Source: Osmia lignaria lignaria (taxonomy: Eukaryota; Arthropoda; Insecta; Hymenoptera; Megachilidae). From it: a DNA stretch of 64,000 nucleotides. The notes below the pieces were generated by a model, which was not told the origin of the DNA, did no database searches, and worked only from the letters and a program-made list of their open reading frames with translations. The stretch lies in assembly GCF_051020975.1 (NCBI RefSeq), contig NC_135041.1, positions 2,616,256-2,680,255 of the forward strand, in the 5' to 3' direction. Below, one piece after another: positions 55,699 through 64,000 of the stretch; position 1 is the first letter of the stretch; each line of letters begins with the position of its first letter. The translations under genes and the position numbers were made by a program.

Positions 55699-58428
55699 TG
55701 TTATAAAAGGAAAAGAATAATTAATTAATTAGGATAGAAAATATTGAACTTGATTCCTCTTATTTTTGGGCGATGAAAAAGGTATCGCTGCCACCAGTTC
55801 TGACCGCGTATGACGCGGAAGCGTCCTCTACGGTCAGAACAAATTAAAAGTCGGAAATTTAGATAGTGATTATTTCCGTTGGGTTCGTCAGTGTTCTGGG
55901 TCCTATACGGGTCCCCCCTTGAAACCTTGTGTTGGAGTGCGTGGATTTGAAATGTAAAATGATGCAGGAAATGATACAAAACGGAATTTAAAAGAAATGT
56001 TAATACAGTATAGTGTGCAAAAAGAAAGTAATTTTAATTCAAAATAATTATTGAAGGTAACAGAAACTGAATTTGAAATGACTATTGTTTGAGTACTGAA
56101 ATGATTCTATTTGAATACTGTTAATTACTATTAAATGAATTCAATTAAAACAATACTGATTTACAAGGGTAAAGATGCTTAACCTATTATTTGATATAAA
56201 TATAAATGAAATCGGAAAAAGATGTTTAGCCTTTGGTTTACAATGAGACCTTCTAATATAATATTAACCGGATTTGAAATGTAAAAATTATATGTTCTTA
56301 ATGAAGGACGACCAAATACCTCGACCAAATATAATAGAAAATTAAGATTTTCGGCGGTTTCTATCCGCAAGGTAACGACCTGAACGAAGAGACTCTTACA
56401 ACCCCCGAAAGGGCTTTACAGGTCGTTCCTGGTAAAGTATCGTAGTCGAAGCAATCGTCACATATAAACTCGCGATGGTTCAAAATTCGGAATATTAAGA
56501 TAGCGAAACAAATTATAATCGGTACCTGATTGTAGAAACGAGACGATCTAAAATGAAGAGACTCTTACAACCCCAAAAGGGCTTAATAGATCGCCCGTTT
56601 TGCCTCGTCGAAACTGAATAATGATACCGTGCTCGACAAATTAGTACTGAACAGGCTTTCCGTGAAACTGTAGAATGTAATATACGATAAAAATCGCTCT
56701 GAAGTTCGCTATCTTATCGCTGAATAATCGCTGGTTAATCTGGAACACCAAGAAAGATAAGCGGCTGCTGTCGCACTAACACTTCTCGCGCACCCGGTTG
56801 TCGTTTATTGCAAAAATTAGATAGACGTATCACAAGACGATTACAATTTTCGAAAAATAGAATAATAAACGCGATTGAATTTAATTCGGAAATTACGCGA
56901 TCAAACGGATTAAAAGAAAGAGAAAAGGCAGAATTTTAATAGTGTGAAATGAATTTAACGCGCGCATCTTTGAGTCTTTGCCGCGTATTCGGAATTTCAC
57001 CCTCACGACACTCTGCCTAATTCGTAGGACTTGCCGCGCAGCTAAATTACAACGAAATACAATCGACAACTCTATCTCTAAACACATGGGCTCCCGTCAC
57101 GACTTACTCGATTGTTCGACGAAGTGTGATCAGAATCGATCGCGATCCTAGCCGGAAGGGCCCGTCGCGAGGACGATGTCCTGCGTGGGGACATTTCGGC
57201 AAATCACAGCGCGTCGAAAGCGCGTGCCAGCTAAATTCCTCTAGATCATGCTTTCTCTCTTTCTTGGTGTTCTTTCTCTGTCTAACGGCTTTTCGGTGTT
57301 TCTACGCCGTAGAATTTCTGGAATGTTCCATGCTTTCGATAATTTCGCATATTAGCTAGCAACGATGCGAATATCTGTTAACAGTTTGAATCAGTCTTAC
57401 TGAACAATAAATATGCGGATAATTATGAACATAAACTATGTCTGTTGTACTATTACGTTTAAATAATGAACCGGTTATCGCGAGGTTCCCTAGTTAACAA
57501 TTGGCTTTTCCATAATCATCTTGTTCGTAAAGAAATCGATTAACAATACGAATTGCGCTGGTACGCTCGTTGTAAGACATTAGGTGTTCGATTGCAATTT
57601 TTCAATAACGACAGTTTTTCCTTATTAATCGAATATTCGTTATTACATTTGCGACGTAGTTGGTTCGAGAACGTTCTCGCCATTCGAAATTTACCGTTAG
57701 GTTTTCGGTTTCAGGCAAATTCTCGGAATTCGATACAAAGACTTTTATTGCCCCGTACGACCCTTCGCCTCTAAACAGTCCTCGAACGCTTGCTAACGTT
57801 TGCTTGCAAGGGTTCTCATTCCTCGCTCTCGCATTCATACAAATATTCAACACGCTAGATTACTTCGCGTTCTCTTTCGAGCATTCAATTCATACACGCG
57901 ATCGGGTTAGGGACCGACTGGCGCCCACGCGTGAAAAAGAGGAGAGTATCGGTGTTAATTTCAGAAATAAATTAATCTTTACGCTTTTGCACAGTTAGCC
58001 TGAGGAGACCCCTACAATGCGAAGCACTGACTAACCGCGCAGCGAACGCTGTTTACGATACCTCTCCTCGGTCGAAACCGAGTTTTTCTATCACGAGTTT
58101 CTGTTACTACGCAGTTGAGCACGACGATAGTTTCAAGGAGGGGTATTAACTAAGAAAAGAATTGAGAAGTATGAGAAGAATGAAAGGATAGAAAGGACAA
58201 AAGTAGAATAATTATAAACTCAAACTCTTCCCTGTGCATTTCCCACATGAAGAAGTCTCTTACAACCCGAAGGCTTGATGGGAAACCACAGAGTCAAGGA
58301 GAAATAAAAGAAAGATGAAGTAGTAATTTGCCCTCCTCACGCCCCTCACATGAGGAGTCTCCTACAACCCGAAGGCTTGATAAGGGAACGTGAGGCGGAC
58401 AAATTTGAAAATTTGTCCGGACGTGACG
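55699..58428 (-). mobile_element. 3WJ-family LTR-like element, inverted full copy
   Basis: Minus-strand copy of 34,935-37,682. CTAC flanks both sides (55,695-55,698 and 58,429-58,432), and removal rejoins the Rep frame (WFAT then FSCNDLNW). Alignment with the other copy is gap-free through the middle (positions sum to 93,364) and looks identical there, while both ends differ. Junction motifs lie at about 58,335-58,397, 58,232-58,291, 57,989-58,040, 56,536-56,600 and 56,374-56,427. The 5' end hairpin GGACAAATTT-TC-AAATTTGTCC is intact here. Confidence 0.9.
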
Positions 58429-59293
58429 CTACGTTCTCTTGTAATGATCTAAATTGGCCAGATATGTTGACGGCATTACTACTATCCGAAGGCAAATCAA
58501 CGACCGAACTTGAAAACCTTACGTTTGCAGTTCCACTACAGTTGGTTTAGAGACACCCGGTAGTTATCGCAAGACAATTTACTTTACGCGTAAACGCGTT
58601 AATGCAGTATTTAAAAAACTTGCATTGCTTAGGCGGCATTGTTACCGATTTTTGGTATAGAATTGAATTTCAAAATAGGGGAAGTCCACATTTGCACATG
58701 CTTATTTGGTGTGCAAACGTACCTGATTTCCTAACTAACGAAGGCCAAAACGTTATTGAGAAAATTATATCTTGTTCATTGGAAGTCGAAAATCACGATT
58801 TGAACGATATACTTCAAAAAGTCCAAATTCATAAACATTCTCATATATGTTACAAAGATCATAATAATCGTTTTTGTGGATTTGGATTCCCCAGACCGAT
58901 ACACGAAATAACGATGTGCTTAGGTCCAGATGACACACTTGCCAACAACGGGCGTAACTGCGTACTTAAGAGAACCGCAAATGAAGTTATGGTGTATAAT
59001 TACAACCCAACTATTTTAAAGCTTTGGGAAGCAAACATGAATATTCAACCATGCGGAAATGTTATAGCCGTCGCATATTATATTGCTAAATACGCAAGTA
59101 AATGCGAGCCGCAGGACACAGGAAATATTATTAAAGAAGCCGCTTTACGAGCGAAACGCCGAAACGACACCATCCGAAATCAATTATTTTCGGTATCTAT
59201 GGCAATTTTATCTCAACGTATGGTCAATGCTATAGAATTTGCTTATCGATTATGCCATTTGCCTCTTAAAATGAGCTCGCGAAAGCTGTATTT
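58429..59293 (+). pseudogene. H3 Helitron Rep domain, HUH part
   Basis: Resumes with FSCNDLNWPDML, an in-frame TAG at 58,548-58,550, then TDFWYRIEFQNRG, the HUH motif GSPHLHMLIW near 58,680-58,710, CGFGFPRP, and the tyrosine motif YIAKYASKC near 59,077-59,105. The two His and both Tyr are present. It performs strand nicking and joining in Helitron transposition (family knowledge). Cut after MSSRKLYL by element Q. Confidence 0.88.
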
Positions 59294-59829
59294 GGGCCAT
59301 TCCACGCAAAGTGATCACACTTTTTCCCGCATGGTCTTGGATTTTTGTTAAATTTTGTAGGCTGGTAGAACCCAATGTACGAACAAAAAATCGATGCTCC
59401 GTTCCTCGATATTGTTTAAACTTTCCAAGTTATAAGGACTGAAAATTTAGGGTCACTTTTTTTTCAAAAAATCATAACTCGGAAAGTATTATAGATATCG
59501 ACATGCATGAACCGGCATTTTATAGGTAAAACTTCAAAGTTTAATAAAAAAATTACTACATGTTTCAACGCAATCTTCAAATTGTTGTAAATAATGTTTA
59601 TAATTTTCAAACTTGAAAATAACCCCAAGGGGGAGCACGAATCAGTCTGAAATTTTTTCTGTAGAATCTTTAAAGAGTTTTCTAAATACCCTGAAAATTT
59701 CATGATGGAACACGCAAAATTACCGGAGATATAATATTTTATTGCTGCGTATGACCTGCCGGCGGACCATCGCGCGCCATCCGGTCCCCATGCGCCACTG
59801 CACTTGTCGGCGTTACTTTTCGGTCTATC

Positions 59830-60459
59830 CGCTTAATTTTCGCTTATTTACAAATTGGAGTAAATAATTGTTTCTAATACATACTTTTTTCTTAATCTGG
59901 AGAGGTGATTTAAAAGATTTTGATGTGATAGGAGATTCACCGAGAGATTTAAGGCCACTATTTAACGACGATAACGAATATTCCCGATCTATTTCTTCTA
60001 CATAACTACAGGGTGATTCTTTCGCAACGCAACACAAAAGCCGTGCCGCACAATGGAACCCCTGCTGTTCCGTTTCTTGTCTTCGTCTCAGCCATAAACA
60101 CACACAAAGCAGTTTTGGGTCCGGCTTTTGTGTTGTATTGCGAGAGAATCACCCTGTATCTGCATTTGTTCCCGAATTTGACGAATTGTTGCTTATCTTG
60201 TTCTACATTACTTGGACCAACAACTGGCTCTTGAACTGTTGGAAAACAACCCGGCTCACTTACGTTTACGATAGGAAGATTTGGACGATTTAATCTAGAT
60301 GTTCGAATTACTCGCATTCTACACATGCAGCACAAATGTTCTCCTAATATTATATTCTGATATTTTTCACGAAAGGCGATTGTAACTGAACGAAGAATTT
60401 TAGTTACATTTGAATGTCGAGGTAAACTAAATGGATTGGAACAATATCTTCGCGGCATT
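59830..60459 (-). pseudogene. Transposase-like N-terminal fragment in Q
   Basis: From a Met near 60,458 on the minus strand: MPRRYCSNPFSLPRHSNV... then LCCMCRMRVIR, a Cys-rich N-terminus. After MITE R (60,009-60,156) it continues as EEIDREYSLSSLNSGLKSLGESPI...QIKKK to a stop near 59,827. Cys-rich start followed by SLN..L..LGESP resembles the N-terminal region of arthropod DNA-transposon proteins, but I cannot name the superfamily. The catalytic part is absent, so Q is an internally deleted derivative. Confidence 0.45.
60009..60156. mobile_element. Mini-MITE R (148 bp)
   Basis: CAGGGTGATTCTTTCGCAAC at the left and the complement of CAGGGTGATTCTCTCGCAAT at the right, with TA on both sides (60,007-60,008 and 60,157-60,158). 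The arms are about 40 bp. Inserted in the Q ORF. Confidence 0.9.
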
Positions 60460-61246
60460 TTTGCTTTCCACCAGTACACAATTACAGTTTTAAACTAAGA
60501 AAAACAAGAAACTGAAAAGTACACAGCATAGTTATGCACAACACTGAACGCTTAACTGAAACCGCTTGTCTCGTTGCTTTCCCAAATAAAACTGAACGGT
60601 GTTCTGGAAAAGTGAACCGCCAAAATCGGTTTGCCATACTTTTATTGACTTTTAAGGGTTTGTAGACAAAAGTACCAAAAACATGTCGATCTATTCCGTA
60701 GTTGTTAACCGATGGCTGGCTATTTGAAAAAATGTAGAGTAGCGGCGCATGGGAACCGGACGGCGCGCGATGGTCTGCTGGTAGGTCATACGCAGCAATA
60801 AAATTTTATCACTCCGGCAATTCTACGTGTTCCATCATGAAATTTTCAGGGTATTTAGAAAACTCTTTAAAGATTCTACAGAAAAAATTTCAGACTGATT
60901 CGTGCTCCCCCTTGGGGTTATTTTCAAGTTTGAAAATTATAAACATTATTTACAACAATTTGAAGATTGCGTTGAAACATGTAGTAATTTTTTTATTAAA
61001 CTTTGAAGTTTTACCTATAAAATGCCGGTTCATGCATGTCGATATCTATAATACTTTCCGAGTTATGACTTTTTGAAAAAAAAGTGACCCTAAATTTTCA
61101 GTCCTTATAACTTGGAAAGTTTAAACAATATCGAGGAACGGAGCATCGATTTTTTGTTCGTACATTGGGTTCTACAAGCCTACAAAATTTAACAAAAATC
61201 CAAGACCATGCGGGAAAAAGTGTGATCACTTTGCATGGAATGGCCC

Positions 61247-61320
61247 ATTTATAAACAGCTGTCGGCCTGAGCAGAGATATAGAATTCTGCGATCTGAAGA
61301 AAATGGAACATCATTTTTAT
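61247..61320 (+). pseudogene. H3 Rep fragment between insertions
   Basis: About 70 bp coding for INSCRPEQRYRILRSEENGTSFL, the part of the Helitron protein between the Rep tyrosine motif and the region at 62,986. One base is missing or altered at the Q junction relative to the expected frame. Confidence 0.7.
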
Positions 61321-61736
61321 CCGACTTCGAAAAGGAGGAGGATACTCAATTCGATGTGTATGTTTTTTTTTTTTTTAAATGTATGTTTGCCGATTATTCA
61401 GAGACGGATGGACCAGTCGGAACGAAACTTCTTGCGTCCTGTAGAGTATAACTCCCCATTGGTCCCGTAAAAAAAAATATTTTGCATTTTTTCATTCCTA
61501 ACGACTATTTTATCTAAATGTATGTTCGCCGATTACTCCGAGATGGATGGACCCAGCGGAACGAAACATTTTGCATCTTGTAGAGTATTTCTCCTACTTT
61601 GTCATGTCAAAGAGACATTTTGCATTTCTTCATTGTTAACGATTCTTTTGCAAAAAACTTAATGCTTGATTTATATTTTTCACCGATTACCGCGAGACGG
61701 ATGGACCAATCGGATCAAAAATTTTGTATCTAGTTT
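61321..61736 (+). mobile_element. Helitron-like repeat, family I copy 3
   Basis: Starts ATCCGACTTCGAAAAGGAGG and continues with two and a half 135-165 bp units (GAGACGGATGGACCA, GAACGAAAC, CCATTGGTCCCG). Joins foldback D3 directly at TTTTCGGAGGCGGCGC. Confidence 0.65.
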
Positions 61737-62985
61737 TCGGAGGCGGCGCAAAATTATAAACACTTCTACTAGGAAGATCCTAGTTCAGGCGTCGGCAACA
61801 TATGACAAATGACCCATTTGATAATTTCAAGTAAACAACATTCAACGGGAATCAACATACCCATTGCGAATTAACTATACTGCAGTTCACGAGAGGCCAT
61901 ACTTAACTCGCGCAGCTCAGTAGGTCTGGGGACATTTTTAATAACGTGTGTGGTATAATTTTTTCTTTGCAAAATAATAGAAATATCGTTGTATTGTGTA
62001 TCTTTACCATATCGTCATCGGGTATCAGTTATCGTAAGTCATATACTTCTGTCCACCATTCAAATGATCGCAAAGTAAAAAGCAAGCTGAAGAGAAGAAC
62101 GACACACGTTATTAAAAATGTCCCTAGACCTAGGTAGCTGCGCGAGTTAAGTGTGGTCTCTCGTGAATTGTAGTATACATGTACAACAGAAGTGCTACCA
62201 ACTGCTGATACAATCGTTACAAATACGATTGTTTTCTGCCGTATCTATAACGTTTCGAATTTTTTTCTTACGACTTATTAATTACCAGGTTTGCCATACC
62301 GCGGTCAAATCGTTATTAGCAGCATCGTATATTCGGGTATTTTTAATTTTGTGCCGCCTCCGAAAACTTTGAAATGTATTTGGTATCCTATTTAACGATT
62401 AAGTAGATATTGTTCGAATTTGGCACTTCAAATTCGTACAAACACCTCGGTCGATAACACGGGTCGATAATCCCGTCGTCACCGAACAAGCAAACGGAAT
62501 CGCTGTTGCGCTGTTTAACTACCGATCCGAGCGCTCGCCAATATTAAAACTCCAAAATTCGAACCGTTAGAGCATTAATGCCAAAGCAATTCAGAGAGCG
62601 ATTATCAAGCGACAACAGCGACCAAGAACTTTTCTTTGCTCGAGTTTCGAGCATTCTCAAATTCAATTCAGTGCCTTGCACCGCGAATTTTTAAATCGTG
62701 TAATTCCAAATTAAAACCAAAGGTGATTTTTGTAGTGTTTAATTTACGACTCATTGTGTAAAAATTATCAGTAATACACAATTAGTGATCGCTAAGCTGT
62801 GTCGTTTATCTTCTCCTCGACGCCCACGTCTTTGAAAAGACGGAATCCACGCCATCCCAACAATTCCAATTCTCGCCGAGAACAGATATTATTAATAGCT
62901 ATGGAATATTGGTATAAATGAAATAGAAATTATTTGATACTTTTTAGTGCATTTCGTGTTTTTTGTTAAAAATAATTTTATTCAA
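61737..62985. mobile_element. Foldback element, family D copy 3
   Basis: Aligns with D1 through both inner arms and the right outer arm, but its left outer arm is replaced by family I sequence that begins with the same ATCCGACTTCGAAA phrase. Interrupted by a solo LTR at 62,411-62,884. The right edge (TTGTTAAAAATAATTTTATT) meets H3 coding sequence at about 62,986. Confidence 0.75.
62411..62884. mobile_element. Solo LTR, 474 bp, inside D3
   Basis: Begins TGTTCGAATTTGG and ends CGCCGAGAACA. GATAT at 62,406-62,410 and 62,885-62,889. D1 shows the uninterrupted AAGTAGATATTATTAATAGC site. Confidence 0.94.
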
Positions 62986-64000
62986 TAACATATTCGGTCG
63001 TTACGTAAAGAGGCCAGACAACCTAGAGAACTTGAGTTTAGCCGAATTTGCTGTCCGATATGAAACAGTTTCAAGTGAAATATGGACAGAAGAGGATGGC
63101 GACGCGGAACTTAGAACTGACGATGAAGAAATTTCGAGATCGAAGTTTATAAAATTGAAGGACAATACCCGAATGCGAATAAGAAATAAACCAGCTGTTC
63201 CGCCACCGATTTCTACCCTGAACAGCGATAGAGAAGGATACTTCTATAACTTAATAGTGTGTCACATTCCATTTCGTGATGAAAGTACACTTATGTCCGA
63301 AAACGAATCTTCGGAACAATGTTTTTTTCGACGGCAACACAAGTTGAAACCGATGTTGGGTAACGCAACCGTCGAACAATTTACTCACGCAGAGCAAATT
63401 ATTGAAGCGGCGTTCGCCCAGGCTGTTGCTTTGAATGTTATACATGAAGAAGGAACTAATGAACATTTAAGAGATCCAGTCAGAATTCGTGCCGACGAAA
63501 CAATATATTATGATCAAGGTGATGTATATGAAGATCAACAGCAACAAGAAACAATTGCAATGCCAGAAGACGTGTTCCTTAATAGTATTCGAAGTCTAAA
63601 TATTCAACAGAAAGACTCATTAAAATCAGTTTGTGCAGTAATTGAGAAAGATATCTAAAAAAATGATGACGAAAATACGGAACAGATGTTGCTTCTTATT
63701 ACCGGAGGAGCTACTAGTGGCAAGTCGTTTATTATAAAATTACTTATTGAACACGTTAAACGCTGCTATGATCCTACAGTTGATACGATGATAAAACCAT
63801 CTTTTGTTGAAGTAGCTTCTTTGATAGGCGTCGCTGCCCGTCAAATATTCGGAAAAACTCTCCATCCCTTGTTCTCTTTGCCTATTGAAAAAGGTACTGC
63901 AATGACCTATCGACGACTGACAGGACAGAGGTTCGAACAGGAGTGACGAAAGTAGCGTCATACAAGGTGGTAGATTGTCGACGAGATATCAATGGTGTCT
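62986..64000 (+). pseudogene. H3 Helitron middle region and helicase start
   Basis: IFGRYVKRPDNLENLSLAEF, the usual stretch between Rep and helicase, then LNSIRSLNIQQKDSLKSV leading into a Pif1-type helicase. TAA at 63,656-63,658, Walker A as GGATSGKSF near 63,700-63,728 (Thr for the usual Gly), VASLIGVAA, TYRRLTGQR, then further stops near 63,944, 63,953 and 63,971 before DEISMVS at the window edge. Confidence 0.88.

Larger units (their letters stand above)
59294..61246. mobile_element. TIR element Q (GGGCCATTCCA ends)
   Basis: Starts GGGCCATTCCACGCAAAGTG and ends with its near-complement; the inverted arms are about 470 bp. Flanked by ATTT at 59,290-59,293 and 61,247-61,250. The interior encodes a transposase-like N-terminus on the minus strand and holds MITE R. 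A 4-bp duplication with GGG termini would suit a Sola-type transposon, but this is only a suggestion. Confidence 0.85.
50391..64000 (+). mobile_element. Helitron H3, decayed, nested, runs off window
   Basis: Same type as H2: leader repeats, Arg/Glu repeat N-terminus, DUF6570-like and OTU/C76-like region, Helitron Rep and Pif1 helicase. It is spread over 13.6 kb because of insertions at 51,428-53,626, 55,699-58,428, 59,294-61,246 and about 61,321-62,985. At the first two, deleting the insert and one target copy restores the reading frame. The 3' end is beyond the window. Confidence 0.9.

Overview
This window reads as a transposon graveyard from an insect genome, probably a hymenopteran such as an ant or bee (inference). 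The basis is an AT-rich background, an R1-type LINE, a BEL/Pao LTR element, Helitrons, TA-target MITEs and a short TTAGG (insect telomere type) run at 9,031-9,048. I found no convincing host gene, tRNA or rRNA. Nearly every supported feature is a mobile element, a solo LTR, a satellite or a decayed transposon ORF. Family names below (3WJ, D, E, F, G, I and so on) are mine.

Layout. 1-9.7 kb: solo-LTR-like pieces (G, E), a 606-bp MITE (F) and a reverse-transcriptase scrap. 9.7-17.2 kb: a Helitron-derived tandem repeat (I1) cut by a long-TIR element (J). J holds a fragment of the 3WJ element, which is itself split by an almost complete 4.97-kb Helitron (H1). 17.3-24.6 kb: foldback D1, LTR G2 and a second Helitron type (H2), which combines an N-terminal repeat region, a DUF6570-like and OTU/C76-like protease region and a Pif1 helicase; it is broken by element K. 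24.7-27.4 kb: I2 and purine-rich LINE remnants. 27.4-38.5 kb: an 80-bp satellite array used as a landing site by a BEL/Pao element, a 2.75-kb 3WJ element and a 471-bp solo LTR. 38.5-43.8 kb: an R1-type LINE and foldback D2, the latter holding LTR E2 and MITE F2. 45.6-48.3 kb: a diverged 3WJ element. 50.4-64 kb: one decayed Helitron (H3) opened by four insertions, two of which carry their own inserts; it runs off the window end.

The most interesting signal is the 3WJ family: 2.7-kb LTR-like units that each carry five or six copies of a small RNA-like fold. The fold is an outer stem enclosing two hairpins. Stem sequences change in a compensatory way between copies while the A-U/G.U base of one hairpin stays fixed. 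A long-range pairing about 2.2 kb apart, and a terminal hairpin, are also conserved between diverged copies. I do not recognise this fold.

Many insertions can be ordered because target-site duplications and uninterrupted paralogous sites lie in the same window. For example, the site of H1 is intact in the 3WJ copy at 35.9 kb, and removing the 3WJ copy at 55.7-58.4 kb rejoins the Helitron Rep frame.
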